64,000 nucleotides of DNA from Sitta carolinensis (taxonomy: Eukaryota; Chordata; Aves; Passeriformes; Sittidae), in contig CM063283.1 of NCBI GenBank assembly GCA_032173965.1, positions 115,123,187 to 115,187,186 of the forward strand, read 5' to 3'. The position numbers and the translations under genes were made by a program. Of this stretch, positions 32,914 through 42,939 are shown piece after piece. A model generated the notes under the pieces. The model was given only the letters and a program-made list of their open reading frames with translations. It did no database searches and was not told the DNA's origin. Every line of letters begins with the position of its first letter. The stretch's first letter is position 1.

Positions 32914-34783
32914 TGCTTTGTACAGGTGAAAAAAAAACCAAAAACAACAGGGGTGGGGGAAGAAAGCTCCAAGATTCCAAGCCCACGGTGGGAATCCACA
33001 GCAGGCACGGCGAGGGGTGAGGGTGGCCCTGCAAAGCTGAGTTAGGAGACCTCCTCTCTCTTTTAATTTCAATTAAATAAAAAGGCAGAGCTGCTCACAG
33101 GAAGAAAAAAAAATATAATTAATGCTGAGCATCACCCTGCTCACAAATAACCCCCCTGGAGCTGTAGAAAAGAGCCAAAATCCCTGAAAATACCTGAGGT
33201 GGAGGGAGGAGCTGCAGGAGGGAGCCCTGGGGACAAGCTTCATCCAAAGGGTTTAATGTCTTGGAAGGTTTGAACATCATGTAATGTTTCCAGGAATTAA
33301 AGGGTTTAATTAATTAAAGGGTTTAATTAATGGGTCATTAAAGGGTCATTAAAGGCAATTTTTGCTGCAAGTTTAAGCCAAGTCCAGGGGCCTGGCTCTG
33401 CAGATCCTCTGCCAGGGCAAGTCCTAAACAGTGAGATCCCAAAAGAGCAGCGCCCAAGCTGAGAAATCCACGTTTTTCCAAAGCTGAGCTTGGGTTTCCA
33501 TTCCTCTAGAGGAAAAATCGACTGTCATAATTAAGCTGCTGGAGATTTTCCAAGCTGCTCCAGACACAAAAAACGTGGATCTTATCCTCAGCTTAATGCC
33601 AGGCACTATATAAATATATTTTTAAAAAAACAGCCCTGGGATTTGGGCGCCCTGAGTGTTCTGGGAACACAGACATGGCTGGAATATTGCTTGGATGGAA
33701 GTGCAGTGAAAAGAAGTGCCTGGAAAGGGCTCTGCTGGGATTGCTTCCCTATCCAAACTCCCTGCCCTTGCCTTGCCTTGGAAGCAGCTGCTCTGCTCCT
33801 CTTCCCAGCCTTTCCCCACTTCTCCTTCCTCTCCAGCCGCTAAAAATGGGATTTCTATCTGCAGAGCAGAAATAAAATCCCCACTCCTGCCCAGGCTGTT
33901 GCTTCCTTAATCCCAAAGCAGCTCCAGGCTGGCAAAGCTGTTATTTTAAGGGACACACAGTCCAGGGGAGATGGATTTCTGCTTTTAACAGGCAGGTGAT
34001 GGTTGGTGCCACAGCAGCTGAATTTGGTGCCCTGCCCCTCCAGACCCAGCCTGTGGAGGAGGGAAAGGGAGGGAAGGGCAGGAAAACCTTCCTGCCATGG
34101 GTTTTGTGCTGGATCCTTGGCCAGACACCTGCAGGAGCAGCTCATGGGATGTGAGCTAAGCACAGACATCACCTCCGAGTGATTAAACAGCAGGAATGAT
34201 GGAATTGTTCTTCCCACAGTGCAAATTCCCTTCCCAGCCAGGGGCTGGCACTTGGGGTTTGTGCCATAATTAACTGGGGATGAAATTTGGGAGGGTTACC
34301 CGGACCCCATGGGCTGCTTGGCCTTTGCACGTGGATTTTGCTGCCCCATCCATAGGAAGGAAATAAAATTGGTCCCAGCAAGACCAGTCTGGGAGACCTG
34401 CTAGGAATCAGAATGCTGGAATCATTGAGGCTGGAAAAGCCCTCCAGGACCTGTGAGTCCAACCCTTAACCCAGCATTAATTAACCCCCATCCCCAAGTC
34501 CCACACCCATCACAGCCACTAAAGTTTCCCTCCAAAGTTTGTGTTCCACATAAATATTTTTCAGAAAAAGAAAACTTTTCCTAATATTTTATCACTAAGA
34601 GGGGCATGATTCTGAAGGAAATAGGTTAGCACAGCATTGTAGGGTTTATACAATCATTATTCTAAGCTGGACAAAAGTGCAAATTAAATCTTTCAGTTGC
34701 TTTTTCTTGGGAGAATTTGATCTTTCTGGAAAATGATTGTCTAAGCCGTGCTTGGCAATGAACACCTCTGCCCTGTGTTTGGT

Positions 34784-34813
34784 TCTAATTAGGTCCTAAT
34801 TAGGCTCTAATTT
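34784..34813. repeat. Short TAATTAG direct repeat, three copies
   Basis: CTAATTAGGTC-type 12-bp units in the presumed KCNE1 3'UTR. Confidence 0.7.
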
Positions 34814-34849
34814 CACACCAGCAGCACCAAGATTTGCCTTTGTAGGGAA

Positions 34850-35020
34850 TCAGAGAATCCCAGAATGGTTTGGGTTGGAAGGGAGATAAAACTCACCCCG
34901 TCCCCATGGCAGGGACCCCTCCCACTGCCCCAGGCTGCTCCAGCTCCAGTGCCCAGCCTGCCCTGGGACACTGCTGGGGATCCAGGGGCAGGATTTACTC
35001 CCCAAATCCCCTCCATCCCT
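34850..35020 (-). mobile_element. CR1 LINE 3' fragment inside the presumed KCNE1 3'UTR
   Basis: CAGAATGGTTTGGGTTGGAA, then CAGGCTGCTCCAGCTCCAGT and GGGGATCCAGGGGCAGG. Confidence 0.85.
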
Positions 35021-35247
35021 GCCCTCTGGCTCAGGAGGCGAAGCTGATGAGTCCGTGACATTCCGCGCGTATCCCGACATTTTCCTCATGGTGATTCCAA
35101 AACAACCCCAATGCCGGGCACTGGGGCAGCACTGGGATATCCCAGATCCATCAGCATCCCCCCCAGTGCTCCTCCAGCCTGGCCAAGACTCTGCAGAAGA
35201 TCCAGCAGCTCCCCTGACCCACATCACTCCCATCCTCCCCGTTTCCC

Positions 35248-35625
35248 CTAGGGCGATTTCTCCTCAGGAATCCTGGTGCCCGGCTGCTCCACGGCCAGCT
35301 GGTTCTCCAGGACGCAGCAGAGCTTGCAGCTCTCCATGAGCTTGGCCTGGAGGTGCTGCCTGTCCTGCAGGTGCCAGGCATCCGTGGCAATGTAGGTGTG
35401 GAAGGGGTCGCGGGGCCCCTCGAGGCGCCGCGCCCGCAGGTTGGTCACCATCACCCCCACGGTGAAGAACCCGAAGAGCCCCAGCATCAGCAGCACGTAG
35501 ATGATCTCCAGGCTGGGGCTGGAGCTCGTGGCCTGAGCAGGAGCTGAGCTGTTGGGCTGCTCCAGGCACTCCTGGAGCACTTTGGAGAGCAGCAGGTTCA
35601 GGGATGTGTTGTTCGGCAGCAGCAT
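35248..35625 (-). CDS. KCNE1: KCNE1 (minK), potassium voltage-gated channel subfamily E member 1
   Basis: Encodes 125 residues, close to the mammalian length of 129, with the coding region in one exon. KCNE1 is the beta subunit that converts KCNQ1 into the slow delayed rectifier (IKs) in heart and inner ear; it is a type I single-pass membrane protein. Visible here: sequons at N5, N6 and N25, a membrane span at about 41-63 with GLFGFF (49-54), the activation triplet FTV (54-56, FTL in mammals), a basic juxtamembrane stretch (R64, R66, R67), the conserved DPFxxYI motif (73-79), the DAW motif (82-84), and a tail [11 protein letters not shown] matching the mammalian ENHLAIEQPNT. The ATG is 30 nt inside a 3' splice site. 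The stop is TAG. The tail is cysteine-rich (C100, C103, C104). Identification is firm. Confidence 0.97.
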   Translation of the reverse strand: MLLPNNTSLNLLLSKVLQECLEQPNSSAPAQATSSSPSLEIIYVLLMLGLFGFFTVGVMVTNLRARRLEGPRDPFHTYIATDAWHLQDRQHLQAKLMESCKLCCVLENQLAVEQPGTRIPEEKSP

Positions 35626-35657
35626 CGTGGGTTTCTGTCCTCAACGCTTCTCGGGCT
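35626..35657 (-). other. KCNE1: 3' splice site and 5'UTR remnant of the KCNE1 coding exon
   Basis: The minus strand reads CCTTTTCTAG before the exon, with AG at 35657-35656 and 30 nt of 5'UTR ahead of the ATG. It requires an upstream non-coding exon at higher coordinates; a candidate donor lies at 38090. Confidence 0.65.
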
Positions 35658-35719
35658 AGAAAAGGATGGAAATTGGGATGGTGTTGGATAAAGGTGGGAT
35701 TTCCTCTGTCTGCCTCTCC

Positions 35720-36440
35720 TGGGTCTGTGGTCTGGTTTTCTTTGGCCTGCTGTTTCTAAGTTTCTGAGTTCTATTCCTTCATAATGTTTTGGGTTTGGAA
35801 GCCTGTTCTCACAATTTGCTGTTGTTTCTGTAACGAATGTTTAATGGTTTGGATTCTTTCTATGGGACAGAATTTCTTTGATGTCCCTCTGGTTTGGCCA
35901 ATGTGGGTGAGGAGTTCTGTTGTTCACTCACCTGTGGTCTGGTTTTCTTAGGCCTGCAGTTTCTAAGTTCTATTCTTTCATGATGTTTTGGGTTTGGAAG
36001 CCTGTTCTCACAATTTGCCGTTGTTCCTGTAACGAATGTTTAATGGTTTGGATTCTTTCTCTGATGTCCCTCTGGTTTGGCCAATGTGGGTGAGGAGTTC
36101 TGTTGTTCACTCACCTGTGGTCTGGTTTTCCTAGGCCTGCTGTTTCTAAGTTTCTGAGTTCTATTCCTTCTTGATGTTTTGGATTTGGAAGTCTGTTTTC
36201 ACAGTTTGCTATTGTTTCTGTAACAAATGTTTAATATTTTGGATTCTTTCTATGGGATGGAATTTCTCTGATGTCTCTGGTTTGGCCAATGTGGGTGAAG
36301 AGTTCTGTCACTCTCCCTACCAATGAGAGTGGCCTGTCCAAAAAATATAAAAAGGGGTCAATTGTTTGAATAAATTTGAGTCAGATCATGTTCTAAAGAT
36401 AAATTCATGTTGTGTTGTTGGGCCCATCCCACCACCACAA
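35720..36440 (+). mobile_element. Solo-LTR-like element (family E) with triplicated upstream segment
   Basis: Three copies of a 180-207 bp unit (CTGTGGTCTGGTTTTC at 35725, 35932, 36115) are followed by CCAATGAGAG, AATATAAAAAGGGG and GAATAAATTTGAG, an LTR-like CCAAT, TATA and poly(A) order. It lies 65 bp upstream of the KCNE1 3' splice site, antisense to it. Confidence 0.75.
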
Positions 36441-36479
36441 CAAAAACACCAAAACACCTTTGGCTTTCACAGGTGGTCT

Positions 36480-36835
36480 GTCACAGTGTACACAACACAG
36501 ACTTATTTTTGTGATTTTTTTTCTTTTTAAAGGTTGTGTGAAGATTGATTTTATTAAAAATTGGGGTTTTTTTTATATATTACTTTCTATAGACCGATGT
36601 GATTGGTGAGAGAAAGATAAACTTCTTTACTCACATTGGTCAAACTGTCAAAAAAGAATTTTTTTTTCCTTAGGAGGAATGTACACATAGATATTGCAAC
36701 AAAAATAACTCTGTTGTTTATGTTCTTTTCTGGAGAAAAACTAAATATAAATATAAACTAAATATATTGTAGTAAACTAAGATATAAGAACTTTAGAAAA
36801 TCAGAAATTTCAGATTTGAAACTAGACTACAGTCA
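36480..36835 (-). mobile_element. LTR-like element (family E), inverted
   Basis: The reverse complement gives TTCTAAAGTTCTTATATC, then TTTGACCAATGTGAGTAAAG, matching the family at 39530 and 56240. It abuts the plus-oriented copy. Confidence 0.6.
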
Positions 36836-37000
36836 CAGAATCCCAGAGTGCCCAGGCTGGCAGAGCCCTCCTGGATGGAGTCCAACCCATCCCTGACACC
36901 TCACCCAGCCCCTGGCCCCCAGGTTTAAACACACCCAGGGATGGGCACTGCACCCCCTCCCCAGGCAGAACATTCCAGCACTTTATTGGATCTCACCCCG
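36836..37000 (-). mobile_element. CR1 LINE 3' fragment (older subfamily)
   Basis: CACAGAATCCCAGAGTGCCC and GGGATGGGCACTGCACCCCC. Confidence 0.55.
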
Positions 37001-37074
37001 AGCTCCCTGCTGCTGTTTGAAGTCCAGGATTCCCTCCCTGAGCCCCCCAGGCATGAGGAGTGTCCCAGTCAGAG

Positions 37075-37225
37075 GGACAGGGACAGCACCCAGGAGGGGC
37101 TGGAGCTGGGACAGGGGGGTTAGGGTGGATTTTAGGGTGGATTTTAGGGCAAGGCTCTTCCCCCCGAGGGTGCTGGCACTGCCCAGGGAATGGGCACAGG
37201 CTGCCAGAGCTCCAGGAGCAGGAAA
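37075..37225 (+). mobile_element. CR1-type fragment with doubled GGTGGATTTTAGG
   Basis: The 14-bp motif occurs twice in tandem at 37127-37156, otherwise like 8870-8940. Confidence 0.6.
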
Positions 37226-37384
37226 TGGGGACACCCAGAAGCACCAAAGCCCCCAAGCACAGTGACAATCTCAGAGAGGCTGAGGGGTCCTTTTCCCTTT
37301 CCAATGTCACCTGTAAATCCCTTAACAACAGGAATCCTGTCAGCGCTGCATTCCCAAACCATCAGCAGCCAGGTGACATCAAAT

Positions 37385-37676
37385 CATAAAATCATTTTAG
37401 GGTTGGAAGGGACTTTAAAGCTCCTCTTGTGTCCCCCCATCCCTGGCAGGGCCCCCTGCCCCTGCCCCAGGCTGCTCCAGCCCCAGTGTCCAGCCTGGCC
37501 TGGGGCACTGCCAGGGATCCAGAGGAAGGTTGGAATTCCAGCCCAGCCCCTGCCCACCCTCCAGGGAACAATTCCTGCCCCAATCCCATCCAATCCCACT
37601 CTGCAGCCATTCCCTGGCTGCTGGCCCTGCTGCCCTTGGGAATTGTCTCTCTCCAGGTTTCCTGCACCTCCATCCC
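37385..37676 (-). mobile_element. CR1 LINE fragment
   Basis: Starts TTAGGGTTGGAAGGGACTTT, has the CR1 core, ends CTCTCTCCAGG. Confidence 0.85.
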
Positions 37677-37850
37677 AAGCCAGGCTGGACACTGGGGCTG
37701 GAGCAGCCTGGCACAGTGGGAAGGGTCCCTGCCAGGGCAGAACGGACACTGGATGGTCACTTTGAGGTCCCTTCCATCCCTTCCATCCCTTTGAAAGCGG
37801 ATGACACTTTGAGGTCCTTTCCAGCCCAAACCATTCCATGATTCCATGAA
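37677..37850 (+). mobile_element. CR1 LINE 3' fragment
   Basis: Plus-sense core, a small internal duplication CTTTGAGGTCC, end CAAACCATTCCATGATTCC. It forms an inverted pair with the preceding CR1. Confidence 0.85.
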
Positions 37851-38089
37851 AACTGACCCTTGGCTGCCTCTCCTCCTCTTCCCTGCTGAGGCTCCCATGT
37901 GACATTTCTCACACAGACAGAGCTGGATGTGAAATGACAGATTTTTCACCCCTTTTTCTCAGCTCTCCCAAATCAGAGCACCTCTGTTTTCACTTCCACC
38001 GAGCCAACATCTCCAACCCTGTCTCCCGTCGCTGCCAAAAGCGTCAGCAGCCAGCCCCAGCAAGCCAGGCAGGCTAGAGGAACACTCAC

Positions 38090-38200
38090 CTTTAGCAAAC
38101 ACAGCTCTATCACAACTCCTGGTGGTTTGATGACACAGAAATAAAGCCTGTGCTACTCTCCGAGCAAAAAACCAGCACGGCACATCACCCGCCTCCCAGA
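38090..38200 (-). other. Candidate non-coding exon upstream of KCNE1
   Basis: A perfect 5' splice site AAG|GTGAGT lies on the minus strand with the exon ending at 38090. It sits in non-repetitive sequence, 2.4 kb upstream of the KCNE1 3' splice site and in the same orientation. The upstream boundary is not visible; 38200 is only a rough limit. Inferred from the splice motif and position alone. Confidence 0.35.
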
Positions 38201-38457
38201 TTTTCCTGCCTTCCAAATGTTCGGTGCTTCTCCAGCACCGCAGAGGATCCAGTGACCTGCCTGGCTCCTTTCCCTGCCATTCTTTCAGGGATGAGTAAGT
38301 CAGCCTTCATTCCACAAGGCAGCCCCGTTTCCTCACGGCAGCTCCCAGTTTTGCAAGGCAGCAGCAGCCAGGGCACAGTGCTGGGGCAGCAGCAGCACAT
38401 CCCGGGGGAAAGAGCTGCAGCCGGGAGGGAACTGCAGCTCCGGCAGCTGCAACCGCC

Positions 38458-38998
38458 TCCTGCAGCACCTGGGGCAAACCTGCAGCACTGGGGTGAACCT
38501 GCAGCACCTGGGGCGAGCCTGCAGCACCTGGGGCAAACCTGCAGCACCTGGGGCGAACCTGCAGCACCTGGGGCAAACCTGCAGCACCTGGGGCAAACCT
38601 GCAGCACCTGGGGCAAACCTGCAGCACCTGGGGCAAACCTGCAGCACCTGGGGCGAGCCTGCAGCACCTGGGGCAGACCTGCAGCACCTGGGGCAGACCT
38701 GCAGCACCTGGGGCGAACCTGCAGCACCTGGGCAAACCTGCAGCACCTGGGGCAGACCTGCAGCACCTGGGGCGAGCCTGCAGCACCTGGGGCGAGCCTG
38801 CAGCACCTGGGGCAAACCTGCAGCACCTGGGGAGAAACCTGCAGCACCTGGGGCGAGCCTGCAGCACCTGGGGCAAACCTGCAGCACCTGGGGCGAGCCT
38901 GCAGCACCTGGGGCAAACCTGCAGCACCTGGGGCAGAGCCTGCAGCACCTGGGGCAAACCTGCAGCTGGGCAAACCTGCAGCTGGGGCAAACCTGCAG
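38458..38998. repeat. 20-bp minisatellite CCTGCAGCACCTGGGGCAAA, about 25 copies
   Basis: Very homogeneous; variants differ at the last three bases (CAAA, CGAG, CAGA). Because 20 is not a multiple of 3 and no unit has a stop, long frames stay open on both strands. Confidence 0.98.
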
Positions 38999-39029
38999 CT
39001 CCTCCCTACCTGCCCAGGGCAGCTCCTCA

Positions 39030-39520
39030 CTCCTCACCTGGGCAGCTCCTCTCTGCTCACCTGAGCAGATCCTCACTGCCCACCAGGGCATATCCTCACT
39101 GCTCACCTGGGAAGCTCCTCACTCCTCACCTGAGCAACACTTTACTGCTAACCCTGGGCAGCTCCTCTCTGCTCACCGGGGCAGAGAGTCTCAGCCACAT
39201 CTCAGCTCCTCACCTGGGCAGCTCCTCACTCCTCACCTGGGCAGCACTTTCAGCCCACCTGGGCAGAGAGTCTCAGCCACATCTCAGCTCCTCACCTGGG
39301 CAGCTCCTCACTCCTCACCTGGGCAGCACTTTCAGCCCACCTGGGCAGAGAGTCTCAGCCACATCTCAGCTCCTCACCTGGGCAGCTCCTCACTCCTCAC
39401 CTGGGCAGCACTTTCAGCCCACCTGGGCAGAGAGTCTCAGCCACATCTCAGCTCCTCACTGCTCACCTGGGCAGCTCCTCCCTACCTGCCCAGGGCAGTC
39501 CTCACTGCCCACCTGAGCAG
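39030..39520. repeat. 82-bp minisatellite, four copies, with flanking degenerate units
   Basis: GAGAGTCTCAGCCACAT at 39184, 39266, 39347 and 39429; sub-unit CTCACCTGGGCAGC repeats more often. Confidence 0.92.
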
Positions 39521-39529
39521 CACTGTGCA

Positions 39530-39990
39530 AATAACACATGACACGAAACTCTTTGTGGAATTTCTCCAAAGCTTTTGGAGACATGAATCTTATTTTTAAA
39601 AAAAAAACTCCTTTATATATTTTTTATTATATATATATTATTTTATATATATATTATTTTATATATATATATAATATATATAATATATATTATATATATA
39701 TAAAGACTATACAGACTACTGTGACTGGCGAATGAAAGACAGCTTCTCCACTTCCATTGGTCAAACTAGAGGGACAGCAAAAGAAATTTTTCTTACAGGA
39801 AGGACTTTAAATATGAATATTGTTACAAAACCCATCTCGATGTTTTGCTTTTTTAGCTTGGGAAAGTAATTTCAGTAACTCAAAACATCAGGAAAAACGG
39901 AGCTTTAGAAACTCAGAAACCCCAGGCCTGAAAAACAAACCCCAAAGCTCCTCAGCTCCTGGTGTGCTGGTGGAAAAACCCAGCTCTGCA
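39530..39990 (-). mobile_element. LTR-like element (family E) interrupted by a TA repeat
   Basis: The reverse complement has TTTCTAAAGCTCCGTTTTTC, GTCCCTCTAGTTTGACCAAT and an AATAAG/TCATG end like 56250-56560. TA microsatellite at 39612-39705. Confidence 0.7.
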
Positions 39991-41625
39991 GAGATGGGGC
40001 AGCTGAGGGGCTTTTGAAAGGATTTTATCATCCTCAATCTCGCAGAAGGGTGAGACATCAGAGGTGTAAAACCCCACGGCATTCTGTCAGAAGCCAGCCT
40101 ATTTCCTGGTTACAATACCTTACACTTTACACCTTATAATTGTTTTCCAGCTCGTTAGCTTTTGCCACACTGCGCTGTTAATAACTTCTAACACCAATCA
40201 CTTATCATTTCACCCCACGTGGGTCTTGCCACGATGCATCTTTCACTGTTCTAATTCTCGAAAATATCTGTTTTATTTGCAAGGCCACCTATTGAAGCTT
40301 GTTTCCAGTTCACTCTCTCAACACTGTCTTCTCTATTTCATTCTAAATTAGCACACCTTATTTCAAAGTTTGCATACAGATGCACAAAAAGCCACGTGAG
40401 CTTTCAGCCAGGCCCCCAGAGCCTTCCACAAATCCATTTCTCACAGCATGCTTTTAAAAAAGCAGTGTGAATTTTTCAGAAAAAAAAAAAGCAGGTTTCT
40501 CCCCAAACCCCCCCACTTTGATCACAAGCCAGAAATTCAGTTTTCACGCACACAGCCTGGATAAATTGGAAAACCCAGCAATCCACCCTAAAATAAAAAG
40601 GGTTTTTAGAGAAAGAGTTTATCCCCCAGGGGATGCAGCTGCCTCGGGATTGCTCCCAGCCCCAAGGAGCAAACCGTGGCAGGGCTGGAACAGCAAACAA
40701 ACGCTGGCAGCAGAGCCCCAGCTCCCGCTGCTCCATCAGTTCAGCTCCGCTGAGCTCCCGCCGCTTCCCAGCTTCCCAGCCCCGCTCCCATCCCAGAGCT
40801 CCCGGACACACCTGCGGGGCTGCGGCCACACCTGGGCAAGGAGAAGGGGGAGATGCCAGCTCTGGGGAAGCCCCTGGGTGCTGGGGCAGAGGGGCTGAGC
40901 CGGCTCCTGGCTGCTGCGGGGCCACCAGCCCGGCTGTCCAACAGGGAAGCAGGCAGGGAGGGAGGGCAGCAGGAGCCGTGCCCGGCTGCAGGTGCCCAGG
41001 TGGGAGGTGCTGAGGGGGCACCTGAGCTGCTGGCGTGGGAAATGTGGAGCCAGAGCAGCGCAGGAGAGAGGGAAGGGTGGAATTCCTGAGTGGGGAAGGA
41101 GCTACAGGGTGGTTGAGATGCAAGGAGCCCCCCTCCAAAAAAAAATCCCACCCTGGGCATCGCTGTCCTGCAGCTCTGGCAGCTTCCCTGGGCGCCCATG
41201 CCCTTGGGGAACTGATGGCAAAAATTACTATTTCCACTCTATATTCTCTTCTTGATCTCTATTAGAGGAAAAGGGCATTTATTTTCTGTCGTTCGGCTCT
41301 CTTGGTGTTAAAGGGATGTTAAATGTGGAACTCTGAGTGCCTGTCCCTGACAGAGTGAGGAATAAAGGATGAGCATCTCCCTCAAAGTGCTCTCCTGCCA
41401 CTCCTGATGCCTTTCCCACTCGGAAAGAACAGCAAGAGTGAAAAATGGGATCACAAAACCGAGGGGAGTTTAAAGCACGGTGTGGAAAACCCCAACAGAG
41501 TGAGCAGAGAGGGGAAATCCTGCCTGGATTCCCCTCCAGGGATGTCCCCCCGGGGCTGGCAAATAATGGAATGCTGGAATTCCTTTGGGGAATAAACCCC
41601 CCGGATCATTGATCCAGCCCCCCCT
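39991..41625. other. No gene seen
   Basis: AT-rich to 40620, GC-rich 40620-41210, then mixed. The open frames in the GC-rich part have no known domain. Confidence 0.4.
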
Positions 41626-42000
41626 GTCCATCCCAAAGGCTCCTGGAACTCTGGTAGCCTCGGGCCAGTGCCCATTCCCTGGGCAGTGCCAGCACCCTCG
41701 CAAGGAAAATCCACCTAATGCCCTAAAATCCACCCTAAATGCCCTAAAATCCACCCTAAATGCCCTAAAATCACTCTAAATGCCTAAAATCCACCCTAAT
41801 GCCCTAAAATCCACTCTAAATGCCCTAAAATCCACCCTAAACCCTCCTGGCCCAGCTCCAGCTGCTCCCAGGAGCTCTGAGCTCCAGCTCCTCTGCTCCA
41901 GGGTGTTGGCACATTCCCAGTGATGCTCCCCTGGCTCTCCAGGGATATTTCACACTGGGGGCTGTGAGGAGGATGGGGAGGTCAAGCCCCTCAAACACCT
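41626..42000 (-). mobile_element. CR1-type fragment, minus sense
   Basis: Reverse counterpart of 8870-8960 (GTGCCCATTCCCTGGGCAGT) continuing to TCCAGGGTGTTGGCACATTC. Confidence 0.6.
41712..41845 (-). repeat. 20-21 bp minisatellite AAAATCCACCCTAAATGCCCT, seven copies
   Basis: Amplified from the CR1 motif that is single at 8871 and double at 37127. Confidence 0.95.
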
Positions 42001-42345
42001 CACTGGAAGGAACATTAAACCCCCCCCCCAAAATCTCACCCTCTGCTTTCCACCTGAGGGAGGAACCTCTGTGGTCCCCCCTGAGCCAGAGGGGATTCAG
42101 CAATGCCCCCCTGGAAGCTACAGAATGGATTTATCACCTTTGAAAGATGCACTTGAACTCCTGCTGCTGTGGGGTGCCATCCCCTCTGTGGTCTAGTTTT
42201 AAACTAGTTCTAGTTTTTTAAAGTTCTGATTTTAAACTAGACTGCATCCCCTCAGCATTCCCGGGGCCAGGGCACATCCCGTGGTCCCTGGCAGCTATTG
42301 GGGAATTTCTGTAATTATAAATTAGAGACTGGACCCTCTGAGCTG
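42001..42345. other. No gene seen
   Basis: Short inverted CTAGTTTTAAACTAG motif near 42193-42240; no exon recognised. Confidence 0.4.
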
Positions 42346-42735
42346 CTTTAGGTGTTGGAGTTTATTTTCTTCTTATTTTCTACAGGGCAGGGAGGGTGAG
42401 TTCAGCTCACAGCTCTACCTTGTGACTCAGAAAGTCCCCAGACCTCTGGTTACAAGACATTTTAAGGATTTATTAACCAATAAAATACCCCCACCAAGAA
42501 TATTTACATTTTTAACCCAATAATCAGTTATTTACGTTTTACACATTTTGCTGCAGTGCGGAATTTCTCAGCCAATCATCCAATGACACACAAACCTGTA
42601 ATATTGCATTCTAAAACTTCTTATTTTCTTTATGATTACTTCTATATCTTAAGCTCTCATCTTTCTGGTGCTTAGCTTAATGTGTTTTTACTCAAACTAC
42701 AAATCTACATTTTTGCTTCTAATATCTCAGTCTGG
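42346..42735 (-). mobile_element. LTR-like element (family C), inverted relative to 58240
   Basis: CCAGACCTCTGGTTACAAGA, ATTAACCAATAAAATACCCC and TAACCCAATAATCAGTTATT are reverse complements of 58310-58430. Confidence 0.75.
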
Positions 42736-42939
42736 CAGTTTTTCCCAGGGTCTCAGGGCGAGCCCCGTGTTTAATTCAGAGTTTTGGCTCGCAGGTCCCA
42801 TGTCCTGAGAGCTCTCTGCTGTTTTGGGATTCCAGAACTTTCCCTCAGCATTCCTGGGGCCAGGGCAGGGACAGCGACCTCCAGACTGCCAGGGGTGGGA
42901 TGGGAACAGGGACTGGCCGGGGATAGGGGATAATGGGAT

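Larger units (their letters stand above)
32890..35247 (-). other. KCNE1: Probable KCNE1 3'UTR
   Basis: From the stop codon to the first good minus-strand polyadenylation signal is about 2.36 kb, a plausible KCNE1 3'UTR. It contains a CR1 fragment (34850-35020), a triplet of TAATTAG-type repeats (34784-34813), AT-rich stretches with ATTTA elements, and otherwise non-repetitive sequence. The extent is inferred from the signal at 32908 only. Confidence 0.45.

Noticed and set aside
38458..39520. CRISPR-like array
   Set aside because: Units are contiguous with no unique spacers, and the genome is vertebrate; these are minisatellites.
38493..39599. 368-residue plus-strand frame (and overlapping minus-strand frames) rich in QHLGQTCSTWG repeats
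   Set aside because: Stop-free because a 20-bp minisatellite without stops cycles through all three frames; open on both strands, no splice or start context.
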